A stretch of DNA of 64,000 nucleotides from Microbacterium sp. SYP-A9085. GTDB taxonomy: Bacteria; Actinomycetota; Actinomycetes; Actinomycetales; Microbacteriaceae. The notes beneath the pieces were generated by a model. The model was given only the letters and a program-made list of their open reading frames with translations, was not told the DNA's origin and made no database searches. Location of the stretch: NCBI RefSeq assembly GCF_009649635.1, contig NZ_WJII01000001.1, forward strand, positions 248,001 through 312,000, in the 5' to 3' direction. This document shows positions 52,144 to 60,573 of the stretch, piece after piece; the stretch's first letter is position 1; every line of letters starts with the position of its first letter. A program made the translations under genes and the position numbers.

Positions 52144-53067
52144 CTACTTCGCGGCGATTACGACGCTCGCGTCCGGCATCCGCGTCCGCATCACCGCTAT
52201 CGCCTCGGCGTTGTCGTCGACGAGCACGGCGTGCCGGCCGAGGGATGCCGCGACCGCGCCGGTGGTGCCGCTGCCGGCGAACAGGTCCAGCACGGTGTCG
52301 CCTTCGCGGGTCGATGCCTGCACGATCCGGCGCAGGATGCCGGCGGGCTTCTGCGTCGGGTAGCCGGTCTTCTCGCGCCCGGTCGTCGGCACTATCGTGT
52401 GCCACCAGACATCGGTCGGCAGCTTGCCGCGTGCGGCCTTCTCGGGGGTGACCAGTCCCGGTGCCATGTACGGCTCGCGGTCCACGGCGGTCGAGTCGAA
52501 CCAGTACCGCTTCGGGTCCTTCACGTACACGAGGATCGTGTCATGCTTGGCCGGCCAGCGGCGCCGGGACTTCGCGCCATAGTCGTACGCCCACACGATC
52601 TCGTTGAGGAACCGCTCGCGGCCGAACAGTGCATCCATCAGCACTTTCGCGTAGTGGGCCTCGCGGTAGTCGAGGTGCAGATACAGCGTGCCGTCGTCGG
52701 CCAGCAGCCGCCACGCCTCGCGCAGCCGCGGCTCCAGGAATCCCCAGTAATCGTCGAACCGGTCGTCGTACGCGCGCAGGTCGCCGCGCAGCCGCTCGTA
52801 CTCGCGCCCGTGGAACCCGCGACGCACGATCCGCGGCTCGTCGACAGGTCCGTCCGGGTCGGGGACGGGGTCCCGGGATGCCGCCGTCCGCGCGGTCTCC
52901 ACAGAGCGCTGCCGCACCCGGCCGGTGTTGAACGGCGGGTCGAGGTAGACGAGCGTGAACGACGCGTCGGGCAGGGAACGAGCGATGCGGAGGTTGTCGC
53001 CGTAGTGGATCTCGACGCTCCCTCGTGGCGCCACGGCGCCCGCGTCCACGGGGTCGACCGCGGTCAT
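52144..53067 (-). CDS. Site-specific DNA methyltransferase (N6-adenine/N4-cytosine class), solitary
   Basis: A 307-residue amino-methyltransferase. The catalytic motif VYLDPPFNTG lies near residue 42 and the SAM-binding motif VLDLFAGSGTTGAVAAS near 270, giving the beta-class order. KTGYPTQKPAGILRRIV just before motif I is also typical. No restriction endonuclease gene is adjacent, so it is a solitary enzyme. A polar insertion of about 35 residues after DPPF (RQRSVETARTAASRDP) is unusual. ATG 53067 overlaps the lipoate ligase stop by ATGA. Target sequence unknown. Confidence 0.9.
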   Translation of the reverse strand: MTAVDPVDAGAVAPRGSVEIHYGDNLRIARSLPDASFTLVYLDPPFNTGRVRQRSVETARTAASRDPVPDPDGPVDEPRIVRRGFHGREYERLRGDLRAYDDRFDDYWGFLEPRLREAWRLLADDGTLYLHLDYREAHYAKVLMDALFGRERFLNEIVWAYDYGAKSRRRWPAKHDTILVYVKDPKRYWFDSTAVDREPYMAPGLVTPEKAARGKLPTDVWWHTIVPTTGREKTGYPTQKPAGILRRIVQASTREGDTVLDLFAGSGTTGAVAASLGRHAVLVDDNAEAIAVMRTRMPDASVVIAAK

Positions 53068-54113
53068 GGCACGCGGTGCAGCCACGCGTCGGTGGCGAAC
53101 TTCGACGCCACGAGCGCTTCCGCCTCGAGATATTCCTCTTCGGTGATATGCCCCGTCGTCGCGCCGTACAGGTTCGTGAAAGTGTCGAGGAAGCGCTCGA
53201 TGATGGCCTCGCGCGGCAGGCCGGTCTGGCTGCGCAGCGGGTCGACGCGCTTGGCCGCCGACACGGTGCCCTTGTCGCTGAGCTTTTCGCGGCCGATCCG
53301 GAGCACCTCGGTCATCACCTGGCCGTCCATGTCGTAGCTGAGCGTGGCGTGGTGCAGGACGCCCCCGTTGGCGAGCCGCTTCTGGGCGGCACCGCCGATC
53401 TTGCCGCTGGGCCCGGCGATGTCGTTGAGCGGCTGGTACACGGCGTCGATGCCCAGGGAGCGCAGCGCCTGCAGCACCCAGTCGTCGAGGAACGCGTACG
53501 AGTCGGCGAACGTCATCCCGGCGACGAGGGATGCCGGCACGTACAGCGAATACGTGACGATCGAGTTCGCGCCCATCATCATGGCCCCGCCGCCGGAGAT
53601 CCGCCGCACGACGTCGTATCCGTGCATGCGCGCCCCGTCGGGGTCGACCTCGTTGCGCAGCGACTGGAACGAGCCGATCACGACGGCCGATTCGTTCCAC
53701 TCCCACATCCGCAGCGACGGATTGCGCCGGCCGTCGCCGACACGGGTGGTGAGCACTTCGTCGAGAGCGAGGTTCATGCGCGGCGACACGGGCTTCTCGT
53801 GCAGGATCTCCCAGGAGAAATCCCGCCAGCCCGGAGCCGTCACGAGCGCCCGGCGCACGGCGGTGCCCACCGATTCCGGAGTGAAGCCGAGCAGCTGCGC
53901 GCCTTCGGGGAGTGCGGAGCGGACCGCGGCGGCGATGGCCGCGACATCCGCGGTCTCTGGCAGCCCGGTGACGGCGGCGTCGATATCGGCGAGCGCATCG
54001 TCGGGTTCGAGGAAGAAGTCCCCCGCGAGATGGAAGTCGGCGATGTGGCCTTCCCGGACGTCGAGGTCGACGACGACGAGTTTTCCTCCGGGGACCTTGT
54101 ACTCACCGTGCAT
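53064..54113 (-). CDS. Lipoate-protein ligase A family protein with N-terminal accessory domain
   Basis: A 349-residue lipoate/biotin-protein ligase family protein. The N-terminal 90 residues (MHGEYKVPGGKLVVVDLDV..., short blocks) match the LplA accessory domain that is C-terminal in E. coli LplA, so the order is permuted. The catalytic part has RRISGGGAMMMGANSIVTYS near 163-182 and the lipoyl-AMP lysine in SGKIGGAAQKR near 226. The enzyme attaches lipoate or octanoate to dehydrogenase complexes. It is coupled to the DNA methyltransferase downstream. The 189-bp gap before it is the helicase leader on the other strand. Confidence 0.9.
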   Translation of the reverse strand: MHGEYKVPGGKLVVVDLDVREGHIADFHLAGDFFLEPDDALADIDAAVTGLPETADVAAIAAAVRSALPEGAQLLGFTPESVGTAVRRALVTAPGWRDFSWEILHEKPVSPRMNLALDEVLTTRVGDGRRNPSLRMWEWNESAVVIGSFQSLRNEVDPDGARMHGYDVVRRISGGGAMMMGANSIVTYSLYVPASLVAGMTFADSYAFLDDWVLQALRSLGIDAVYQPLNDIAGPSGKIGGAAQKRLANGGVLHHATLSYDMDGQVMTEVLRIGREKLSDKGTVSAAKRVDPLRSQTGLPREAIIERFLDTFTNLYGATTGHITEEEYLEAEALVASKFATDAWLHRVP

Positions 54114-54302
54114 GCTCCCAGCCTAGGGCCGGTAGTGTAGGGGTCGCGGCCTCGGCCGCTGCGTCGTCGATGCGCGCTCCTGCCAGGGTTCCGGCCCGGT
54201 GCAGACCTTCTTCGAACGGCGATCCCGTGCATCCGCACATGCGCCGTCCGGCGCCGCCGCATTCTGCGCACCGACCTGTGTGCGCCCTCCCGAAAGCATC
54301 CT
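54114..54302. other. Leader region between the lipoate ligase and the DEAD-box helicase, with possible Cys-rich ORF
   Basis: On the plus strand TAGTGT near 54132 could be a -10, leaving a long untranslated leader for the helicase. On the minus strand a frame reading RCAECGGAGRRMCGC then SPFEEGLHRAGTLA ends at 54103, 11 bp inside the lipoate ligase gene. Its third-position GC is lower than in neighbouring genes and no ribosome site is seen, so coding is doubtful. Confidence 0.3.
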
Positions 54303-55976
54303 GTGACTTCCTTCCTCTCGCTCGGCGTTCCCGAGCCCCTCGCCGCCGTCCTGTCCGCCGAGGGCAAGACCGACGCGTTCCCCATTCAGGCCGACACGCT
54401 GCCCGACTCGCTGTCCGGCCGCGACGTGCTCGGCCGCGGCCGGACCGGCAGCGGCAAGACGATCGCGTTCGCGCTTCCGCTGGTGGCGCGGCTCGCGGCG
54501 TCCGCTCGTCCACGTCGGGCGGGTCGCCCGCGCGGCCTCGTCTTGGCTCCGACGCGCGAGCTGGCGTCACAGATTGCGGCGACCGTGGCCCCGCTGGCCC
54601 AGGCCGTGGGCCTGACGGTGACGACGGTGTTCGGTGGTGTGAGCCAGCGCCCGCAGGAGCAGGTGCTCGGTCGCGGCGTCGACATCGTTGTGGCGTGTCC
54701 TGGGCGCTTGGAGGACCTGAAGAAGCAGGGCATCGTCGACCTCGGCGCGATCGAGATCACGGTGCTGGACGAGGCCGACCACATGGCCGACCTCGGGTTC
54801 CTGCCCGGTGTGACGCGGATCATGGCGGCGACTCCGGTGGTCGGACAGCGGATGCTGTTCAGCGCGACCCTGGACCGCGGTGTGGACAAGCTCGTGGCCC
54901 GGTTCCTGCACGACGCGGTGTCGCATTCGGTGGACGATGCGTCGGTGCCGCAGGGCGTCATGACCCATCGCGTGTTCGTGGTGCCGGACGGCGACGACAA
55001 GACAGCGCTCGTGCGTCACCTCGCGTCCGGGCGAGGCCGTCGCATCCTGTTCACCCGCACGAAGCATCAGGCCAAGCGGCTCGCGAAGCAGCTGACCGCG
55101 GCCGGCATCCCGGCGGTCGACCTGCACGGCAACCTGTCGCAGAACGCGCGAGAGCGCAACCTCGCCGCGTTCGGCGCGGATCCGGCGGATGGCGGCGTCC
55201 GGGTGCTGGTGGCGACGGATGTCGCGGCCCGCGGTGTGCACGTCGACGACGTGGAGCTCGTGGTGCACGTCGACCCGCCAGTGGAGCCCAAGGCGTACCT
55301 GCACCGCTCGGGCCGCACGGCCCGCGCGGGGGCCGAGGGCGTCGTCGTCACGGTCACGCTCGACGAGCAGCGCCGCGACGTCACTGATCTGCTGCGCCAC
55401 GCGAAGCTGACCGCGCCGTTCGAGTCGGTGACGGCCCACGACGAGACGGTGTCGGCGCTGGTCGGGGAGCCTGCGCCGCGGGTCGAGCCGAAGGTCGCTG
55501 CGGGAGGGGCTGCCGGTGGTGGCCGCCCTTCGGCGGGCGGCAGTCGCTCCGGAGGCAGTCGCTCCGGTGGCGGTGCTTCGGCCGGTGGCCGGTCGGGCGG
55601 TGGTCGCTCCGGCGGCGCTGCGCGGGGGTCGCGCGGCGGGCGATCCGGTGAGCAGGCCGCCCAGCGCGGCGCTTCCGGGGGCCGCTCCGACGGATCGGCG
55701 GCGCAGCGTCGCCGCGGCAGCGCGGACGGGTCTGACGCGGGCCGCTCGATGGCTTCAGGCGCGAGCCGGCGGAACGAAGGCAACGGCGGCCGCGCGAGCG
55801 AGACCGGCCGCGGATCCGCCGCACGAGGCGGCAAGGGCCGCGCGACGTCCGGCCGGACGCAGTCGCACGCCCCCGCCGCGCAAAGCGGGCGCACCGCGTC
55901 GGGCAAGCCGACGATCGGCGCCACCGTGGGCGCCATCCGCGGTTCGCGCCGCGCGTCGCACCCGGGCGGTCGCTGA
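54303..55976 (+). CDS. DEAD-box RNA helicase with low-complexity Arg/Gly/Ser tail
   Basis: A 557-residue DEAD-box ATP-dependent RNA helicase. Q motif FPIQADTLP near 24, Walker A GRTGSGKT (46-53), PTRELASQ near 82, Walker B LDEADHM near 156, SAT motif FSATLDRG near 184 and the C-terminal HRSGRTARAG near 332 are complete. From about residue 395 the protein is a Gly/Ser/Arg-rich disordered tail with repeats such as [10 protein letters not shown], likely RNA-binding or condensate-forming. GTG 54303 starts without a clear ribosome site. Such helicases often act in cold adaptation or ribosome assembly. Confidence 0.93.
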   Translation: MTSFLSLGVPEPLAAVLSAEGKTDAFPIQADTLPDSLSGRDVLGRGRTGSGKTIAFALPLVARLAASARPRRAGRPRGLVLAPTRELASQIAATVAPLAQAVGLTVTTVFGGVSQRPQEQVLGRGVDIVVACPGRLEDLKKQGIVDLGAIEITVLDEADHMADLGFLPGVTRIMAATPVVGQRMLFSATLDRGVDKLVARFLHDAVSHSVDDASVPQGVMTHRVFVVPDGDDKTALVRHLASGRGRRILFTRTKHQAKRLAKQLTAAGIPAVDLHGNLSQNARERNLAAFGADPADGGVRVLVATDVAARGVHVDDVELVVHVDPPVEPKAYLHRSGRTARAGAEGVVVTVTLDEQRRDVTDLLRHAKLTAPFESVTAHDETVSALVGEPAPRVEPKVAAGGAAGGGRPSAGGSRSGGSRSGGGASAGGRSGGGRSGGAARGSRGGRSGEQAAQRGASGGRSDGSAAQRRRGSADGSDAGRSMASGASRRNEGNGGRASETGRGSAARGGKGRATSGRTQSHAPAAQSGRTASGKPTIGATVGAIRGSRRASHPGGR

Positions 55977-55987
55977 GCCTCGGCACC

Positions 55988-56040
55988 GTGTCTCAGAAGA
56001 TGCGGCCTCTCGCGGCGCTAGGCCGCATCTTCTGAGACAC
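55988..56040. repeat. Perfect 21-bp hairpin (repeat copy H1)
   Basis: GTGTCTCAGAAGATGCGGCCT... arms at 55988-56008 and 56020-56040 are perfectly complementary over 21 bp with an 11-nt loop. It starts 12 bp after the helicase stop and can act as a terminator in both directions. It is the best copy of a family of at least five. Confidence 0.85.
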
Positions 56041-56051
56041 CGCCGGCGGAC

Positions 56052-56365
56052 GTTGCAGAACATGCCGGTTGTCGCAGGGCCAGGGCGCATCTTGTGTGAC
56101 ATCCCCAGCACGGATGCCGCCCATCCCGACGACCCACGCCGCGCGGCGGCGTCGGCTGTCCGCCGGCGTCAGGCGCCGCGAACACCGCGTCGCAGAACGT
56201 GCGGCCCGTCGACTCCTTAGTGCGCATCTTCTGCGACACGTCCCGATGAATGTCGCACAACATGTGGATTGCGGCGGTCGCAAACCGCATCTTCTGCGAC
56301 ATCCCGGCCGGAACGGCACACAACGCGCGACCAGGAGCCGGCGCACGCCGCGTGTTCTGCAACAC
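56052..56365. repeat. Four degenerate relatives of the H1 hairpin (H2-H5)
   Basis: H2 56052-56100, H3 56189-56239, H4 56252-56300 and H5 56315-56365 each begin with a left arm like GTCGCAGAACGTGCGG and end with a right arm like GCGCATCTTCTGCGACAC, about 50 bp apart. Pairing is imperfect in each. H1-H5 occupy most of the 410-bp gap between the convergent helicase and hydrolase genes. Confidence 0.75.
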
Positions 56366-56386
56366 GGACCTGCGCGTCCCGTCTCC

Positions 56387-57238
56387 TCAGCCGCGCGCCG
56401 GGAACCTCGCGTCGAGCCACGCGATCACGTCCGCGCGCACCTCGGCCTGTGCCACCTCGTTGAAAAGCTCGTGCCGCGCGTCCGGATACACCAGCGTCGT
56501 GACATCCGTGAACCCCGACCGCGTGCGATACGCCTCCGCGAGCCGGTGCACGCTGCGGGGCCCGCCGACCGGATCGTCCCGTCCGACGATCAGCAACAGC
56601 GGGATGTCGCGGCCCAGGTCCTTGCGCGGCCGGCCGAACAGCCGCGCCGCGTCGATGGGCCCGAACAGGCGCAGCAGCGGCGTCGCCACCGTCAACGGAT
56701 CGGCGACGAACTCCTCCGCGACCCGCAGGTCGGACGAGAGCCACGCCAGGCCCGTGGCATCCGTCGCCTTCCACTTCGCGTTCAGGTCCCCCGCGTTCAG
56801 GGCGCCGGGCACCCGCAGCGCGGAGCCGGACAGGATGATCCCGTCGTACGCCTCCGGGTGCGCGTTGACGAGGATCTGGGCAAGGAACGAGCCCCAGGAA
56901 TGGCCGAGGATCACGAGCGGCAGGTCGGGGTTCTCGTCGCGGATCAGCTGCGTGAAAAGCCACGAGGCGTCGACGGCGGCGCGATGCCCGCCGACGCCGA
57001 GCCGGCCGAGGCGGCTCGCGTCGCCGCCGTGCTGCTTCATTCCGGTCCGCCCGTGGCCGCGGTGGTCGTCGGCATAGACCGTGAAACCGTCGGCCGTGAG
57101 GGCCTCGATCAGGGCTCGGTAGCGGCCGGCGTGCTCGCCCACACCGTGCAGCAGCTGGATCACCGCCCGCGCCGCGCCCTGCGCGGGGTGCACGTCGTAG
57201 ACGATGGAGACGCCGTGTGCGTCGGTGAACTCGGGCAT
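56387..57238 (-). CDS. Alpha/beta hydrolase (monoacylglycerol lipase / lysophospholipase-like)
   Basis: A 283-residue serine hydrolase. LLHGVGEHAGRYRAL near 29 is the oxyanion block, DHRGHGRTG near 58, the nucleophile elbow LGHSWGSFLAQ near 110, an Asp in LLIVGRDDPVGG near 225 and the His in YPDARHELFNE near 256 complete the triad. This is the pattern of monoglyceride lipase / PldB-like enzymes. No signal peptide, so cytoplasmic. ATG 57238. It is divergent from the MarR gene across a 74-bp gap. Confidence 0.92.
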   Translation of the reverse strand: MPEFTDAHGVSIVYDVHPAQGAARAVIQLLHGVGEHAGRYRALIEALTADGFTVYADDHRGHGRTGMKQHGGDASRLGRLGVGGHRAAVDASWLFTQLIRDENPDLPLVILGHSWGSFLAQILVNAHPEAYDGIILSGSALRVPGALNAGDLNAKWKATDATGLAWLSSDLRVAEEFVADPLTVATPLLRLFGPIDAARLFGRPRKDLGRDIPLLLIVGRDDPVGGPRSVHRLAEAYRTRSGFTDVTTLVYPDARHELFNEVAQAEVRADVIAWLDARFPARG

Positions 57239-57273
57239 GGCGGGAGCCTAGCGAACTCCCCACCCCGAAGGGA

Positions 57274-57305
57274 TTTACTTAGCAAGACTAATAAGCTAGA
57301 CTAAG
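57274..57305 (+). promoter_or_regulatory. MarR gene promoter with repeated operator-like words
   Basis: TTTACT (57274-57279), 17 bp, TAGACT (57297-57302) place the start point about 3 bp before ATG 57313, so the mRNA is nearly leaderless and no Shine-Dalgarno is seen. CTTAG (57278-57282) and CTAAG (57301-57305) are inverted, and AGACTAA is directly repeated at 57285 and 57298. Confidence 0.5.
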
Positions 57306-57312
57306 CATTAGT

Positions 57313-57765
57313 ATGGTGGAGTCGGCGGATCACACGGAAGTCCTGGATGAGGATGCCTTCGCCGCGCGCGATCTGCGCATGGCGACGTTCCGACTGAGCC
57401 GCCGGCTGCGCGCAGAGCGCGCGCTGGACACGATGAGCGATGCGCAGTTCGCGGTCCTGGCCACCCTGCGCGCGCACGGCCCCCACACGCTGGGCGAGCT
57501 CGCGGAACGCGAGCGGGTGACGTCTCCCTCGATGAATCGCACCGTGAACTGCCTGGAGGAGGCCGGCTGGGTCACCCGGACGCCCGACGACGTGGACCGG
57601 CGCAAGGTCAACATCCAGATCACCGACGCCGGCCGCGACCTGGTCACCGAGACGGTGCGCCGCCGCGACCTGTGGCTCGCGAACGTCGTGGCCGGGCTCT
57701 CCCCCGCGCAGCGCCGCACGCTGACCCGCGCCGCCGCGATCATGAGCGAGGTGGCCGCCCGATGA
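57313..57765 (+). CDS. MarR-family transcriptional regulator
   Basis: A 150-residue MarR protein. The winged helix includes LTLGELAERERV-like HTLGELAERERVTSPSMNRT (residues 58-77) and the wing TPDDVDRRKVNIQITDAG. It is coupled to the MFS exporter gene downstream (ATGA, 57762-57765), the usual layout of a repressor that controls a drug efflux pump. The start is nearly leaderless. Confidence 0.92.
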   Translation: MVESADHTEVLDEDAFAARDLRMATFRLSRRLRAERALDTMSDAQFAVLATLRAHGPHTLGELAERERVTSPSMNRTVNCLEEAGWVTRTPDDVDRRKVNIQITDAGRDLVTETVRRRDLWLANVVAGLSPAQRRTLTRAAAIMSEVAAR

Positions 57766-59141
57766 AGGCGATGTTCCGCTCCCTCGGCCTCTTCAACTAC
57801 CGGGTCTGGTTCATCGGCGCGCTGATCTCGAACATCGGCGGCTGGATGCAGGCCACAGCCCAGGACTGGGTCGTGCTCACCGAGCTCACGCACAACGACG
57901 CCACCGCGATGGGCGTCACGATGGCACTGCAGTTCGGGCCGCCGCTTGTGCTTGTCAGCATCACCGGATGGGTCGCGGACCACTTCGATCGGCGCAAGCT
58001 GCTGATGTGCACGCAGAGCGCGCTGGGTCTGCTCGCGATCACCGTCGGCATCCTGCTGCTGACGCACGTCATGACGCTGCCGATGATGTGGACGTTCGCC
58101 GGACTGTTCGGCGTCGCGAACGCGTTCGACAGTCCCGCGCGACAGGCGTTCGTGTCGGATGTCGTCTCCCGCGAGAACGCGGCGAACGCCGTCGCGCTGA
58201 ACTCGGCATCCTTCAACACCGCACGCCTGATCGGTCCGGCGGTAGGCGGCGTCATGATCGTCCTGGTCGGCACCGGCTGGATGTTCATCGTGAACGCGGC
58301 GACGTTCGTGGCGATGCTGATAGCGCTGTCGATCATGCGGACGGACGAGCTGCAGCCGCGCGTGAAGGCGACGGATGCCACGCGCCTCGCGGACGGCTTC
58401 CGGTACGTGGCGCGCCGCAACGACCTCATCGTGCTGTTCGTGATCGTGTTCCTGATCGGCGCGTTCGGGATGAATTTCGCGATCTTCGCCTCGACGATGG
58501 CGCTGGAATTCGGGTTGAAGGCGGACGGGTACGGTGCGCTGAGCTCGCTGCTGGCGATCGGGTCCCTCGCCGGCGCGCTGATGGCGGCCCGGCGGGAACG
58601 GGCGCGGATCCGCGTCGTCATCTATGCCGCCGGCGGTTTCGGCCTGGCCTCGCTGGTCTCGTCGCTCATGCCGGTGTACTGGATGTACGGCGCGATGGTC
58701 GTGTTCGTCGGATACGCCACGGTCTCGATGCTGACCACCGCCAACGGCTACGTGCAGACAACGACGGACTCGCAGCTGCGCGGACGCGTGCTGGCGCTGT
58801 ACATGGCGGTCATCATGGGATCCACGCCCGTCGGCGCACCGATTGTCGGGTGGGTGGCGACGGCGTTCGGCCCGCGCCTGGCGATCCAGGTGGGCGGCAC
58901 GGCCGGGATCGTCTCGTGCATCATCGGCGCGGTGTGGCTCGTGACCTCCGGCCGGATGCATCGCAGCACCGAGCGGCGGTTCGCGCTCGTGATCGACGAG
59001 ACCCGTCCCATCCGGGTCGTCGAGCGGATAGCGCCGGAGGAGTTCAGCGACGAGATAGCGCAGACCACCCCGATCAAGCTGCCCGGTGGCGACCTGGATG
59101 CGGCGCTGCATCCGCACCGCGGCGACGGCGCGCGCCCGTAA
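57762..59141 (+). CDS. MFS transporter (EntS-like exporter family)
   Basis: A 459-residue major facilitator with about twelve helices. The NIGGWMQATAQDWVVLTEL block in helix 1 and GWVADHFDRRKLLMCTQ (loop 2-3 motif A) match the Enterobactin-exporter-like branch of the family. AFDSPARQAFVSDVV follows in loop 4-5. The C-terminal 60 residues are polar. Coupling with a MarR regulator suggests drug or metabolite export. Substrate unknown. Confidence 0.92.
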   Translation: MKAMFRSLGLFNYRVWFIGALISNIGGWMQATAQDWVVLTELTHNDATAMGVTMALQFGPPLVLVSITGWVADHFDRRKLLMCTQSALGLLAITVGILLLTHVMTLPMMWTFAGLFGVANAFDSPARQAFVSDVVSRENAANAVALNSASFNTARLIGPAVGGVMIVLVGTGWMFIVNAATFVAMLIALSIMRTDELQPRVKATDATRLADGFRYVARRNDLIVLFVIVFLIGAFGMNFAIFASTMALEFGLKADGYGALSSLLAIGSLAGALMAARRERARIRVVIYAAGGFGLASLVSSLMPVYWMYGAMVVFVGYATVSMLTTANGYVQTTTDSQLRGRVLALYMAVIMGSTPVGAPIVGWVATAFGPRLAIQVGGTAGIVSCIIGAVWLVTSGRMHRSTERRFALVIDETRPIRVVERIAPEEFSDEIAQTTPIKLPGGDLDAALHPHRGDGARP

Positions 59142-59142
59142 G

Positions 59143-60078
59143 ATGCTGACCCTCGCCGACCTCGTCGTGCGGGCGATGGCGTGGCGGCTCGCCCGCACCG
59201 GCGGGCCGGTCGATCCGCGCGCCGACGTGGACACCGCGTCGTTGCAGCGGCGGTTCCCGGAGCTCGCGGATGTTCAGCTCAGCGATGTGCGGGTCGTGGG
59301 TCCGCACGGCCCTGTTCCGACGCGCCTGTACCGGAAGCGGGATGCCGGGGCCCGCAACGCCCTGGTCTGGGTGCACGGCGGTGCCTTCGTGGGCGGCACG
59401 CTGGAGATGCCGGAGTCGAACTGGGTCGCCCTCGCGTTCGCCGCGCGCGGCATCCCGGTCCTTGCCGTCGACTACCGCAAGGCGCTGCGCGGCACGCGGT
59501 TCCCCGTGCCCATGGACGACGTGCACGCGACCTGGGTCCATGCGACGGCGGGTGCGGAAACGCTGTTCGGGGTGGATGCCGCGCACGTGCATTTCGGAGG
59601 GGCCAGCGCCGGGGGCACGCTGGTCACCGGGGCAACCCTCCGGCTGCGCGATGAGGGTGGCCGGATGCCGGCATCCGTCGTGCTCGCGTACCCGATGCTG
59701 CACCCGGACCTGCCGCCGAACACGGCCGAGACGCTCGCGCTCACCGCGACCATGCCGGCGCGGCTGCGATTCCGCCCGGCCGTCGTGCGGGCGCTCGCGA
59801 AACACTACGCCGGGGCGCGCGGCATCCGGGACCCGCACGCATTCGCCGGAGTGTCCACCGACCTGCGCGGATTCCCGCCGACATATCTGCTGGTCGCGAT
59901 GATCGACGACCTGCGCTCCTCCGGCGACCTGTTCGCCCGGCAGCTGCGGGATGCCGGTGTCCGCGTCGAGCTGTACGCGGAGCGCAGCGCCACGCACGGG
60001 CACCTCAACCACCCCGAAGCGGCCTCTGCGCAGCGCAGCGTGCGGCGGATGATCGGATGGGTGGACGGGTTCGGGTAG
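59143..60078 (+). CDS. Alpha/beta hydrolase (HSL family carboxylesterase)
   Basis: A 311-residue hormone-sensitive-lipase-type esterase. VWVHGGAFVGGTL near 84 gives the HGG oxyanion motif, GGASAGGTLVTGA near 160 the GxSxG nucleophile, and MIDDLRSSGD near 268 with THGHLNHP near 296 the Asp and His. ATG 59143 begins directly after the MFS stop at 59141, so the two are probably co-transcribed. Substrate unknown. Confidence 0.9.
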   Translation: MLTLADLVVRAMAWRLARTGGPVDPRADVDTASLQRRFPELADVQLSDVRVVGPHGPVPTRLYRKRDAGARNALVWVHGGAFVGGTLEMPESNWVALAFAARGIPVLAVDYRKALRGTRFPVPMDDVHATWVHATAGAETLFGVDAAHVHFGGASAGGTLVTGATLRLRDEGGRMPASVVLAYPMLHPDLPPNTAETLALTATMPARLRFRPAVVRALAKHYAGARGIRDPHAFAGVSTDLRGFPPTYLLVAMIDDLRSSGDLFARQLRDAGVRVELYAERSATHGHLNHPEAASAQRSVRRMIGWVDGFG

Positions 60079-60112
60079 ACCGGCAAACATATCGGCACGG
60101 AACTGCCCGCCG

Positions 60113-60275
60113 TTATTGGCTCGCCGGGCACGTGAAGGTGTGCACACCCGGGCCCACGTCGGTGGCCGTCCCATCAGGCAGGATCACCCTTCCCGTGGTG
60201 CCCCCCGGAAGACGCACGGTCGTCGTCATACCGGACTCGGCGATGGTCCACTCGCACGAGATCGTCCCGTAGGGG
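60113..60275 (-). pseudogene. Alpha-L-rhamnosidase C-terminal fragment
   Basis: The minus strand encodes YGTISCEWTIAESGMTTTV, then LPGGTTGRVILPDGTATDV, ending at TAA 60113. This is the small C-terminal beta-domain found at the end of bacterial alpha-L-rhamnosidases (PGTTATVVLPDG type). The catalytic domain is missing; upstream the sequence switches to an unrelated fragment near 60280. It is a relic, not a gene. Confidence 0.6.
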
Positions 60276-60280
60276 CAGTC

Positions 60281-60451
60281 GTGCCGGGCACGATGCCGCT
60301 CACGTCGGTCGCGATGCGCGGGCAGGAGATCGGCGAGGTCGGAATCGAGCTCCTGCGCACTGAGTTGACCGATGCGGTCGCGACCCATCGCCACGTCGCC
60401 GTGACGCTGCAACCGGAACTCGTCATCCGGGAAAGCACGGTCGGCCGCTAG
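60281..60451 (+). pseudogene. LacI-family regulator C-terminal fragment
   Basis: The plus strand encodes MPLTSVAMRGQEIGEVGIEL, then LRTELTDAVATHRHVAVTLQPELVIRESTV (given in parts), ending at TAG 60449. This is the last 50 residues of a LacI-type effector domain, in which LTSV, the GEVGIELL helix and LVIRESTV are typical. DNA-binding and most of the effector domain are absent. It abuts the rhamnosidase relic, so both may come from one decayed sugar locus. The rest of 60452-60573 holds nothing recognisable. Confidence 0.6.
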
Positions 60452-60573
60452 ATCCCGCGCATCCAGTCTGGCGGCGCCTCAGCCTGCCCACTTGACCGAA
60501 CGACTTACATATCAACAATGACGGCGCACGCTGCGCACGCACTCTCTTCGTCCCAGACGGCGGTCAGCTCGCA

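Noticed and set aside
54170-55387. Plus-strand frame starting in the helicase leader
   Set aside because: It overlaps the helicase in another frame and has poor composition; at most its first part could be a leader peptide.
55988-56365. CRISPR or attC-like array
   Set aside because: Spacing between copies is irregular, arms are inverted within each copy, and no cas or integrase gene is present.
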